This document shows, piece by piece, positions 14,107-20,448 of a DNA stretch of 20,448 bases; the stretch's first letter is position 1; each line of letters begins with the position of its first letter. The translations under genes were made by a program, and so were the position numbers. The notes under the pieces are model-generated. The model did no database searches, was not told the DNA's origin, and saw only the letters and a program-made list of their open reading frames with translations. The DNA comes from an uncultured Chitinophagales bacterium (GTDB lineage: Bacteria > Bacteroidota > Bacteroidia > Chitinophagales > Chitinophagaceae). The DNA lies in contig CAMPIQ010000061.1 in the NCBI GenBank assembly GCA_946886475.1, positions 1 through 20,448 on the forward strand, in the 5' to 3' direction.

Positions 14107-15267
14107 ATGAGAACGTATATTAAACCTCTGGCCATTGCGGGCCTCCTGTTGTCTTTCTCAGTAATTTTTTCTTCCTCCAACTCTTTAAAAGATGCACATC
14201 CGGAAGTGGCTGATACCAGTTCTTCCAGAATCCAGGTAGCCATTCTTTTAGACGTAAGTGGAAGTATGGATGGATTGATTGAACAGGCAAAAGCCCAGTT
14301 ATGGAATATGGTAAGTGTAATGGGCAGGGCGAAGTGTAACAATATTTCACCCCGGATTGAAATTGCTTTATACGAATATGGACGCACCACCAATAGTGTA
14401 AAGGATGGCTATGTAAAACAGATCTCAGGCTTTACGTCCGATCTTGACCAGCTATCCAAATATCTATTTGCTTTGAATACAAACGGCGGAGATGAATTTT
14501 GCGGACATGTAATGTACACTTCTCTTAAAGACCTGGCCTGGGATAAGTCGAAGGACAGTTATAAGGTTATGTTCATAGCCGGCAATGAAGATTTTTTACA
14601 GGGAAATATTAGCTGGACCAAAGCCTGTGAAGAAGCCAGAAAAAAAGGTGTGATCGTAAATACAATTTATTGCGGCGACAGGATGCAGGGCATCAAAGAA
14701 CACTGGAACCTCAATACAGAATGCGGAAGCGGCAGTTATACCAATATCAACCATGGCGCAAGAATAGAAGACATCCCTACGCCTTATGATAGTGTGATAT
14801 TCACGCTCAATACAAAATTGAACAACACCTATATTGCATATGGCTCATTGGGTGAAGAATCATTGAATAAGCAACAGGAGGTTGACCAGTTGAATTACAG
14901 CATGAATAAATCTGTTGCGGCAGCCAGGGTTGCCGTAAAAGGTAAAAAGGGTTTGTATAAGAATACAGGCTGGGATCTGGTTGACGCCTATGAAGCGGAT
15001 TCCAGTTTTATCAGCCGGGTTGATATGAAAACATTGCCTGATAAATTAAAAAATTTAAGCCGCGAACAACTTAAAACCTATGTAGTGAAAACAAACGGGG
15101 AAAGATCAGGCATCCAAAAAGAAATAGAAAGGATCAATACACAACGGGAAGCTTTTCTGGTTGCTGAAAAAACAAAAAGGGCCTCAGGGCAGGTGGCAAC
15201 CCTGGAATCAGAAATAGAAAAAATTATTAAAGTGCAGGCGCAGCGGTTTAAAATGGTTATTGAATAA
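14107..15267 (+). CDS. Exported von Willebrand factor type A domain protein
   Basis: A 386-residue protein with an N-terminal signal or anchor (IKPLAIAGLLLSFSVIFSSS, residues 5-24) and a VWA domain at about 41-230. The metal-ion-dependent adhesion site is LLDVSGSMDG, with D49, S51 and S53 forming DxSxS. NTNGGDEF and YKVMFIAGNEDF mark later parts of the fold, the last corresponding to the usual conserved Asp strand. Four cysteines in the domain (CNN, FCGHV, KACEE, IYCGD) could form disulfides in the periplasm. The C-terminal ~120 residues are helical and charged, probably coiled-coil (IQKEIERINTQREAFLVAE). VWA proteins bind partner proteins through a divalent cation. The partner is not identifiable. 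No Bat or MoxR genes accompany it. The nested palindromic repeats begin about 55 bases after its stop. Confidence 0.85.
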   Translation: MRTYIKPLAIAGLLLSFSVIFSSSNSLKDAHPEVADTSSSRIQVAILLDVSGSMDGLIEQAKAQLWNMVSVMGRAKCNNISPRIEIALYEYGRTTNSVKDGYVKQISGFTSDLDQLSKYLFALNTNGGDEFCGHVMYTSLKDLAWDKSKDSYKVMFIAGNEDFLQGNISWTKACEEARKKGVIVNTIYCGDRMQGIKEHWNLNTECGSGSYTNINHGARIEDIPTPYDSVIFTLNTKLNNTYIAYGSLGEESLNKQQEVDQLNYSMNKSVAAARVAVKGKKGLYKNTGWDLVDAYEADSSFISRVDMKTLPDKLKNLSREQLKTYVVKTNGERSGIQKEIERINTQREAFLVAEKTKRASGQVATLESEIEKIIKVQAQRFKMVIE

Positions 15268-15322
15268 GTTTTTAAGCCATTGTGTCTTGGGATTTTAATG
15301 AAAATAAATCTAACATAATGGA

Positions 15323-15520
15323 GATCTCTACAAAACCCACGGTTTCAACCGTGGGTTAATTGTTTCCAGGCTCTTTAGGTTAATGGTTTCAACCATTTAC
15401 CCCGGATTCCTCCTTGATCTAAAATGGTTCATGGGTAACCCATTAAAATGGTTGTGCGGCGGTCGTTTGGGTTTCACCAACCCACGGTTGAAACCGTGGG
15501 CTATGGTGACAGGATTTTTT
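15323..15520. repeat. Nested palindromic element, copy A
   Basis: The outer left hairpin CCCACGGTTTCAACCGTGGG (15336-15355, 9-bp arms around TC) and the outer right hairpin CCCACGGTTGAAACCGTGGG (15481-15500) are reverse complements of each other. Between them lie the inner hairpin AATGGTTTCAACCATT (15382-15397) and the inverted form around CATTAAAATGG (15441-15451), preceded by the palindrome ATGGGTAACCCAT (15431-15443). The whole copy can fold either into separate hairpins or into one long imperfect cruciform. The flanks GATCTC (15323-15328) and CTATGGTGACAGG (15501-15513) match copy B and extend the element beyond the hairpins. It encodes no plausible protein. It looks like a REP/BIME- or MITE-type mobile palindrome. 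Its position after the VWA gene would also suit a transcript-end role. Confidence 0.85.
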
Positions 15521-15663
15521 GTTTCATGATCATGCCAAATCCCATGGGAATTTCTTCCATGTTGATGTCAGACAATCTTTTTATGTGGTTAAATAAAATC
15601 CAGACATGTAACGTCAGGCCATTTTCAGAATAGCGTGAATTATGTTTTTAAAATGAAAATTGG

Positions 15664-15860
15664 GATCTCCTCCATAGCCCACGGTTTCAACCGTGGGTTA
15701 GTTGGTTTTTCAGATCTGGATTAATGGTTTCAACCATTTACCAATGCTTGGTCATTGAACCGAATATTTCATTGGTAAACCATTAAAATGGTTGTGCGGC
15801 GGTCATTTGGGTTTCACCAACCCAAGGTTGAAACCGTGGGCTATGGTGGGAGGCATTTTT
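15664..15860. repeat. Nested palindromic element, copy B
   Basis: Same plan as copy A, about 342 bases downstream and in the same orientation. The outer left hairpin is at 15678-15697, identical to copy A. The inner hairpin AATGGTTTCAACCATT is at 15723-15738 and the inverted inner palindrome AACCATTAAAATGGTT at 15778-15793. The outer right hairpin at 15821-15840 has one arm mismatch (CCCAAGG). TTTACCAATG (15737-15746) pairs with CATTGGTAAA (15770-15779) as a 10-bp inner stem. The last 68 bases (15781-15848) differ from copy A (15441-15508) at only two positions, while the left interior has diverged. It ends about 125 bases upstream of the small export-like membrane protein gene. The 160 bases separating the two copies hold nothing recognisable. 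Confidence 0.85.
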
Positions 15861-15959
15861 CATGGTGATCCCCAGCGAGCCCTGAACAAAGGTTAGCATT
15901 GAACCGTGATCCGGATCCGATTTGAGGAAAGAATAACATTCTTCCAGTGCAGCTTCCTT

Positions 15960-15967
15960 TATTTTTG
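15960..15967 (+). promoter_or_regulatory. Candidate -7 promoter box (TATTTTTG)
   Basis: TATTTTTG fits TAnnTTTG and ends 18 bases before the ATG at 15986. It lies in a T-rich stretch, so a chance match is possible, and there is no -33 box at the right spacing. It would serve the small export-like membrane protein gene downstream of repeat copy B. Confidence 0.3.
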
Positions 15968-15985
15968 TTTTCCATTTTTTAAATT

Positions 15986-16408
15986 ATGATCGGAAAGGTG
16001 CTTACTGTAGCCGGACTTGCAAGCTTTGAGATCTACGCCGCCATCCCGGCAGGATTTGCATTTGGATTATCTCCCTATATCATTTTCTTTTCTACAGTTG
16101 CAGGCGGAATTGCCGGTGTATTTGTTGCTGCTTTTCTAGGTGACAGGATAAGGAGGTTTTTTACCAAAAAGAAAAAAGCTGCTGTTGAAAAACCAAAAAC
16201 TGGCCTGGGACACCGAATATGGGAAAAATATGGCATTATCGGACTGGGTTTTTTTGGAACGATGACGGTTGGAGCTCCTGCAAGCATTGCGGTGGGTGTG
16301 GGATTTAACGCATCTATTCAAAAACTGATCACCTGGTGTTGCATTGGTGTGATTGCCAGGTGTATGTTATTTACCGCTATCGGTCATTTCGGATTGCAGT
16401 TGTTCTGA
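15986..16408 (+). CDS. Small polytopic membrane protein, putative small multidrug export (PF06695)-like
   Basis: A 140-residue inner-membrane protein with about four hydrophobic segments (3-27, 30-52, 84-107 and 113-137). Two internal half-repeats are suggested. IYAAIPAGFAFGLSPYIIF precedes the first basic loop, and GFFGTMTVGAPASIAVGVGF the last helix. The central loop is strongly basic (DRIRRFFTKKKKAAVEKPK). The AIPxGxAxGL start and the GTMTVGAPASIAVGVGFNAS stretch resemble the Sm_multidrug_ex family, as remembered. Transport of any drug is not demonstrated for most members, so the call is tentative. It is convergent with the CBM48-array gene, the two stops being adjacent at 16408/16409 with no gap. 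Confidence 0.6.
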   Translation: MIGKVLTVAGLASFEIYAAIPAGFAFGLSPYIIFFSTVAGGIAGVFVAAFLGDRIRRFFTKKKKAAVEKPKTGLGHRIWEKYGIIGLGFFGTMTVGAPASIAVGVGFNASIQKLITWCCIGVIARCMLFTAIGHFGLQLF

Positions 16409-17863
16409 TCATTTTTCAATCCAGATGATCGAATTTTTTGTTCCAAACTCATTTTGCTCCCATTGCTTATTGTCAGGATCTATGATCCATTTTCCATCCA
16501 CAAAAAATTTATATCGCACTTTGCCGGGTGCCAGATGAAGGGAAAAGACCCAGTCATCACCTTCTTTATTCATCATGATACCATTTGCATCCCATCCGTT
16601 AAAATCACCGGAAAGCATTACTTTACCAGCCTGTCCATAATTTTTAAGCCTGAAACTGTAATTGGGTTCTACCACCAGAAAAGAATTTCCATCTTTTACC
16701 TTTACAGGATTGGCCGGATCGCTGATCCATTTATCATCCACCTTAAATTTATATTCATGATTGCCTGCACTGATCACATAGGGCAGCTGCCATCCTCCAG
16801 GAATTTTTTCCATTGACAATTCTGAATCCCGCCATCCATTAAAAGAACCCACCAGCATAACTTTCCCGGCATTTTCAAATCCCTTTAAAGTAAATAGGTG
16901 TGGTTTACCTATACTAATAATAGAATTAAAACCTCCATGCCCATCCGGAATTCTTTTTTCATTTTTTTCATCCGGCAACCACTTACCATCAACAACAAAT
17001 TTATAACTATGCGTACCGTTTGCCAGATACACCGGAAGCGTCCAGCCATTGGCAGTTTTTACCATGGATAGTTCCCTGGGCTTCCATTTATTAAAGCTCC
17101 CACTCAGATAAACCTGCTTTGCATCCGAGAATCCTTCCATGTTGAAAACAACATTCGTTTTGAAAAAAACAGAATTAATGTTTCCCTGACCATCATTTTC
17201 CTTTATTAAATTATCAGGATCAACCATCCAGTTACCATCTGGTATGAATTTATACCAATACTTTCCAGGACTGAGCCTTACATCAGCTATCCAGCCACTG
17301 TCTGTTTCGGTCATCATTAGTGCATCAGGCATCCAGTTATTGAAACTCCCTGCCAGCATAACCCTGCTCGCACTTGCATGTCCTTTCAGAAAGAACCTCA
17401 CAATTGAATCATTTACTACAAACTGATAACGGTTCCGGACCCTGTTGTAGCCAAATTGAACGGCATTACTTACAGCAGGAAACCGCTGGGAAAAATCAGG
17501 ATTGTCCTGGGAAAATAAAATTTTATGCCCGGGGTTAATGATCTCATCAACGGCAAATAATTGTTTACTGATCACAACCCCGGTTTCATTATTGATATTG
17601 ATATCCCAACCCATATTTTTAAGAGAGTCTTCAATACCGGTTCTGATAAAATAACTGAGGTCCAGGTCGGAAAGATTGAATTGTTTAACGAAACTATCCA
17701 GTTCAGGTCCTGTGATTTTTTTAGGCAATTGAATATACATTTTACCATCCCTGATGGTATATGATTTTTGCTGGGTGTACGCTTTCATCGCGAATACCAG
17801 AAGCATAAGCAGGCAGGCAATACCGGCACGGATCCTAATATGTTTGATGCCCCTCATTTCCAT
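16409..17863 (-). CDS. Exported protein with four tandem AMPK/CBM48-like glycogen-binding modules
   Basis: A 484-residue protein with an N-terminal signal (RAGIACLLMLLVFAMKAYT, residues 12-30). An N-terminal domain of about 75 residues (33-110, including FNLSDLDLSYFIRTGIEDSL) is not recognised. Four repeats of about 82 residues follow: 153-236, 238-318, 321-398 and 401-483. Each carries the glycogen-binding hallmarks GSFNxW (W177, W260, W344; GDFNGW at W424) and YKFxxDxxW (204-212, 287-295, 371-379, 451-459) followed by a DP/DE turn. These match the AMPK1_CBM/CBM48 early-set fold that binds alpha-1,4-glucans. There is no glycosidase or protease domain. The upstream aspartyl-protease-like gene overlaps by 10 bases from this ATG. 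From the second methionine (17857) the overlap is a classic 4-base ATGA, so translational coupling is likely. Confidence 0.85.
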   Translation of the reverse strand: MEMRGIKHIRIRAGIACLLMLLVFAMKAYTQQKSYTIRDGKMYIQLPKKITGPELDSFVKQFNLSDLDLSYFIRTGIEDSLKNMGWDININNETGVVISKQLFAVDEIINPGHKILFSQDNPDFSQRFPAVSNAVQFGYNRVRNRYQFVVNDSIVRFFLKGHASASRVMLAGSFNNWMPDALMMTETDSGWIADVRLSPGKYWYKFIPDGNWMVDPDNLIKENDGQGNINSVFFKTNVVFNMEGFSDAKQVYLSGSFNKWKPRELSMVKTANGWTLPVYLANGTHSYKFVVDGKWLPDEKNEKRIPDGHGGFNSIISIGKPHLFTLKGFENAGKVMLVGSFNGWRDSELSMEKIPGGWQLPYVISAGNHEYKFKVDDKWISDPANPVKVKDGNSFLVVEPNYSFRLKNYGQAGKVMLSGDFNGWDANGIMMNKEGDDWVFSLHLAPGKVRYKFFVDGKWIIDPDNKQWEQNEFGTKNSIIWIEK

Positions 17864-18834
17864 ATATACATTTTGCGCCTTACAAAGTTAAACCCTATTT
17901 TATGCAGGGAAAGAAAATCAAAACCCAAAACCCCATCCACACAACCTGAATAAGAAAAACAACTTCCCTCAAGATTGGTTATTAAAACCGGCATGTTCCC
18001 AAAATCCTGGTTACCGATCTTCATGGTGGCCAGATTACCATAAAGTGCTTCCACTTTTTTATTATTGGAGCCCGTTAGCAATACCCTTTTTGTAATAGTA
18101 ACCGTTTCAAATATTTTATCCGGCAACCGGCTGTCCAGAATATTGGATTCGGCGGCACAATCGACCACCAGTTTTAATTTTTTGCCTGCCAGGTAGGTGG
18201 TTGCAATAATCCTGTTATCCGTTATATCAATAGGAATGGTTCTGTAGGCAGAAGTATCCATTAGCATTTGATGTTTATACTTTGACGATTCTTTTTTGCC
18301 TATGCGATGAAGATAGACGAGGTTTTTTTCGTAATCTATGATCATTTCACATTTCCTGAACAGATCCATGCCCAGTAAACCAATGATCTTCACACCCCTG
18401 CTGTTTTCGATATGACCCAGGTTCACGAGGTCTGCATTCAAATGAAAATAATCCATGCGCCCAAAAGAAAGCTGCTTTACGGTAGTTCTGACAACAACCG
18501 GTGAAGCACCGTTAATACTGTTTTGCTGCTCGTCGTGGTGCTCAGTGGTAGGATGGTCGCGGAAATAAGTAATATTTAATACCAGGTGTGGAGCACCCGT
18601 GTCAAGAATAAAATTGCCTTCAATGGAATCTGCTTTAGCTTTTAGTAATATCAGGTTTCCTGAACGGCTAAAAGGTATAACAGTGGTAAAGGAATCTTCT
18701 GCAAAGGATGCAATTGAAAAATGACGGAGCGAATCGGTATACAAATTACCGGGTGCAGCATAAGCCATGATGCTGCTGAATACAAACAGGAGGAATACAA
18801 TAAAATTGAGAACCATAAGCAGAATCGGGAACAA
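17854..18834 (-). CDS. Exported two-domain retropepsin-like aspartyl protease-like protein
   Basis: A 326-residue protein with a hydrophobic N-terminal signal or anchor (residues 3-26). It contains two pepsin-like lobes in one chain. Lobe 1 has FILDTGAPHLVLN with the catalytic-type DTG at 78-80 and the paired GLLGMDLF at 152-159. Lobe 2 has LVVDCAAESNILD with DCA at 225-227 in place of DTG/DSG and GVLGFDFL at 301-308. This is the PF13650/PF13975 arrangement common in Bacteroidota. If both aspartates work, it could act as a single-chain aspartic peptidase. The altered second motif makes activity uncertain. It is the first gene of a pair with the CBM48-array protein, whose start overlaps its TGA stop. 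Lobe boundaries are estimated. Confidence 0.82.
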   Translation of the reverse strand: MFPILLMVLNFIVFLLFVFSSIMAYAAPGNLYTDSLRHFSIASFAEDSFTTVIPFSRSGNLILLKAKADSIEGNFILDTGAPHLVLNITYFRDHPTTEHHDEQQNSINGASPVVVRTTVKQLSFGRMDYFHLNADLVNLGHIENSRGVKIIGLLGMDLFRKCEMIIDYEKNLVYLHRIGKKESSKYKHQMLMDTSAYRTIPIDITDNRIIATTYLAGKKLKLVVDCAAESNILDSRLPDKIFETVTITKRVLLTGSNNKKVEALYGNLATMKIGNQDFGNMPVLITNLEGSCFSYSGCVDGVLGFDFLSLHKIGFNFVRRKMYIWK

Positions 18835-19027
18835 TGTAAGTTGATTCCGGATTCGTCAGAGGCCGTTAATCATTTTTAATAATAATTTTTGATCAGGTCA
18901 CTTTCTTTGTCTGAAGGGACTGGAGAGCACGGAACATTTAATTAAGTACAGGCAGGTAGATTTTGAAATTGTCCTTACCGTTCTATCGATGTACAAACCA
19001 TATCACTCTGCTCTTTGTTTACTTAAC

Positions 19028-19055
19028 AAAAAAACAGGGTCCAAGGGGACCCTGT
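19028..19055 (-). terminator. Rho-independent terminator after the glycine-zipper lipoprotein gene
   Basis: A perfect 9-bp stem, ACAGGGTCC (19034-19042) with GGACCCTGT (19047-19055), closes a 4-base loop. On the - strand it is followed by at least seven T residues (complement of 19028-19034). It lies 27 bases after the stop codon at 19083. It is the strongest terminator in the window and separates the lipoprotein gene from the protease-like/CBM48 pair. Confidence 0.92.
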
Positions 19056-19082
19056 CAGATATATAGGCAGGATGCTTTCAAA

Positions 19083-19574
19083 TTAATACCGGCCATCCTT
19101 TTTATCCATTCCACGTCCAATTACATAACCACCACCGGCACCTACAACAGCACCAATAACCCCACCGGCAACCCGGTTACGTTTGTTGATCACCGCACCG
19201 GCAACACCTCCGGCAACACCCCCAATCACAGCACCTTTGGCAGCCTTACTCCATCCTTTCTTTTGAGTTGCTTTTGCAGCGCCTGAAGATTCAGAAGAAT
19301 ATACTGTTCTGTTGCTGCTGGCCGATGTACGCCTGGCACTGGTTGTTCTACGAGCTGGTTGTGAGTAAGCCTGCTGTTGAACTGCCTGATTACCCATGGC
19401 CATCTGGTAAGCTGCTACCTGGTTCATGAATTCCTGTTGTTGTTTCCACTGACGGAATTCAGCCAAACCGGTTGTATCAGACTGAGAAGCCACTTCTGCC
19501 CTTGTTTTTGAATTGGTATTACATGCAGATAAAAATATTGCTGCAATGAGTACCATTGGAATGACTCTTTTCAT
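19083..19574 (-). CDS. Glycine-zipper lipoprotein
   Basis: A 163-residue protein. MKRVIPMVLIAAIFLSAC is a lipoprotein signal ending in the lipobox LSAC with C18. An ATG at 19604 would add ten residues, but the shorter signal fits lipoproteins better. Residues 30-75 are polar and Gln-rich (QWKQQQEFMNQVAAYQMAM) and 80-105 are Ser/Thr/Arg-rich. Residues 114-153 form a glycine-zipper region (GAVIGGVAGGVAGAV and VAGGVIGAVVGAGGGYVIG) that can insert as a membrane hairpin. Similar proteins are called glycine zipper 2TM or YMGG-like and are linked to envelope integrity, with no defined activity. The low-complexity middle is likely periplasmic. A strong terminator follows the stop, so the gene is monocistronic. 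Confidence 0.85.
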   Translation of the reverse strand: MKRVIPMVLIAAIFLSACNTNSKTRAEVASQSDTTGLAEFRQWKQQQEFMNQVAAYQMAMGNQAVQQQAYSQPARRTTSARRTSASSNRTVYSSESSGAAKATQKKGWSKAAKGAVIGGVAGGVAGAVINKRNRVAGGVIGAVVGAGGGYVIGRGMDKKDGRY

Positions 19575-19799
19575 AACACTCAGATTGAGTAGTGAATTTT
19601 TCATAACGATATTTTTTAGTTATCTAATCACCTATTAATTCCTAATTCGTGCCATTTAAGGTTGATAATTGTTAAAGAGAAATGACCCCGGCCACCTTAA
19701 CTTTTTATTGAAGATGAACGAAGTTTTTCGCAGTTCATTTGCGGCTTTTAACCGCATAAGGTGAAAAAAAATTAATCGGATGAATCCCGTAATACATTC

Positions 19800-19830
19800 A
19801 AAAAAAAGAAAGGCCGGTATTGACCGGCCC
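19800..19830 (-). terminator. Rho-independent terminator after the DUF4197 gene
   Basis: GGCCGGT (19812-19818) pairs perfectly with ACCGGCC (19823-19829) around a 4-base loop. On the - strand it is followed by TTTC and a run of at least seven T (complement of 19801-19811). It starts 33 bases after the DUF4197 stop codon at 19862. It insulates that gene from the lipoprotein gene downstream on the same strand. Confidence 0.85.
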
Positions 19831-19861
19831 TTCTAATTAATAAGCATTTTGAAAATTGATC

Positions 19862-20448
19862 TTAATTCCAATTTCCTGAAAAAACCCTTTTCAGTAATGG
19901 AGTTGTTCGCGCTGCGGCATTGGCTCGTATCTCTCTCTCTTTTTCTTCCATCTTCTGAAACATTTTCTCAGTTACCAGGCCAGCCATCAGGGTGGGCAGG
20001 TCAAGGTTTAATTTATTTCCTACTACATTCTGTACCGGTTTGATGATCCTGCTCCATTGTTCATTCAATTTGTATTCATCCAATACAGACTGCATAACAG
20101 GTTTTACAGAAGAACGTAATTCGGTTCCGATGGCAGATCTCATATAGTCCGTACCTGCCGTACCTCCATTCTTTACAATTCTTATGGCATCACTGAAACT
20201 CATCCTGTTAATGCCACTTATAAACACGGGGATCGAATTGGTTGCCGTTTTTTCTGCAGCAGTACTCAGGGTTGTTGTAAACCTGTCAATTTCATTGGTA
20301 AGCCCAAGTTGCTGGAGCGTGTTGAGTGTTTTACGTAATGGTTCAGGAAATAATGTGGTCATTACTGCATCCTTACTGAAGGAACCTTCAATGCTTTCCC
20401 TGGCGCCCATTTCAAGCATTTGCCTTAAGGCAGCTGCAGCATCCGTTT
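19862..20448 (-). CDS. DUF4197 family protein (5' truncated by window edge)
   Basis: The frame stays open to the right edge, giving at least 195 residues. The visible N-terminal part reads TDAAAALRQMLEMGARESI, matching the 'ALKEAL..G...AV' start of DUF4197 (PF13852). Further family stretches are FPEPLRKTLNTLQQLGL, RAAEK-like TLSTAAEKTATNSIPVF, MSFSDAIRIVKNGGTAGTDY and the C-terminal EKEREIRANAAARTTPLLKR, which is very typical. The family is periplasmic or lipid-anchored and of unknown function. The signal peptide and true start lie beyond the window. A strong terminator follows the stop, so it is the last gene of its transcript. Nothing else is visible upstream. Confidence 0.9.
   Translation of the reverse strand, partial: TDAAAALRQMLEMGARESIEGSFSKDAVMTTLFPEPLRKTLNTLQQLGLTNEIDRFTTTLSTAAEKTATNSIPVFISGINRMSFSDAIRIVKNGGTAGTDYMRSAIGTELRSSVKPVMQSVLDEYKLNEQWSRIIKPVQNVVGNKLNLDLPTLMAGLVTEKMFQKMEEKEREIRANAAARTTPLLKRVFSGNWN

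Noticed and set aside
15448..15633. A 61-codon open frame crossing repeat copy A, and short MEEIP-like frames flanking the repeats on the - strand.
   Set aside because: They run through palindromes and flanks, have no homologue-like features, and one copy's frame is broken in the other.
15336..15840. Regularly recurring 20-base repeats could suggest a small CRISPR array.
   Set aside because: Only four copies exist, at uneven spacing (145, 197, 143). They alternate orientation (TC versus GA centre) and the intervening sequence is itself repeated. No cas gene is present.
18963..19286. A + strand open frame of 107 codons across the lipoprotein terminator.
   Set aside because: It is antisense to the glycine-zipper gene, its low-complexity Thr/Asn content mirrors the zipper codons, and it runs through the terminator hairpin.
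19640..19654. TGGCACG on the - strand upstream of the glycine-zipper gene resembles a sigma-54 -24 element.
   Set aside because: The -12 position reads AGGAA instead of TTGCA, so the essential GC is missing, and no enhancer-binding protein gene is nearby.

Overview
The window looks like chromosomal DNA of a Bacteroidota bacterium, most likely a member of the Chitinophagaceae or a close relative. This placement is inferred from protein families, not from a marker gene. Supporting signs are a GC content near 40%, little Shine-Dalgarno signal in front of starts, several TAnnTTTG-type -7 promoter boxes, a GYF_2-domain membrane protein, and many exported proteins with Bacteroidota-like signal peptides. 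There is no phage, integrase, transposase gene or CRISPR array.

Layout. (1) Positions 2-2742, + strand, form a tight three-gene operon: the 3' end of a trehalose synthase-like glycosidase, a luciferase-like flavin oxidoreductase and a divergent Nramp-like transporter. (2) Positions 2737-6006, - strand, hold a redox/regulatory group: an AraC-family regulator, a small two-helix membrane protein, a thioredoxin-reductase-like flavoprotein and a quinone-oxidoreductase-like MDR enzyme. (3) At 6248 is a cysteine-packed cytosolic copper-storage (Csp/DUF326) protein with a clear terminator, facing a membrane-anchored sulfatase-fold protein (6740-8206). (4) tRNA-Arg(CCT) on the - strand at 8457-8528 is followed by two terminator-like hairpins. 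(5) Positions 8778-13120 carry a TPR membrane protein, a DUF952 protein, an outer-membrane protein that appears to fuse two beta-barrels (the second PagL-like), an EcsC-family protein and a GYF_2-domain protein. (6) A fatty acid desaturase (- strand) converges on the GYF gene. It is followed by an exported von Willebrand A protein.

(7) Positions 15268-15985 hold no credible gene. They contain two copies of a roughly 165-200 bp nested palindromic element built from CCCACGGTT/AACCGTGGG and AATGGTT/AACCATT hairpins. This is the most unusual non-coding structure in the window. (8) A small export-like membrane protein follows. Then come two - strand genes coupled by a stop/start overlap: a two-lobed aspartyl-protease-like exported protein and an exported protein with four tandem AMPK/CBM48-type glycogen-binding modules and no catalytic domain. 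(9) The right end holds a glycine-zipper lipoprotein and a truncated DUF4197 protein, each followed by a strong rho-independent terminator.

How the genes relate. The left operon and the CBM48 protein both touch alpha-glucan or trehalose chemistry, but they are 14 kb apart and no direct link is visible. The AraC group looks like an inducible detoxification or redox cassette. The rest is typical Bacteroidota housekeeping and envelope content. The best candidates for something undescribed are the nested palindromic repeats, the protease-like/CBM48-array gene pair and the double-barrel PagL protein.
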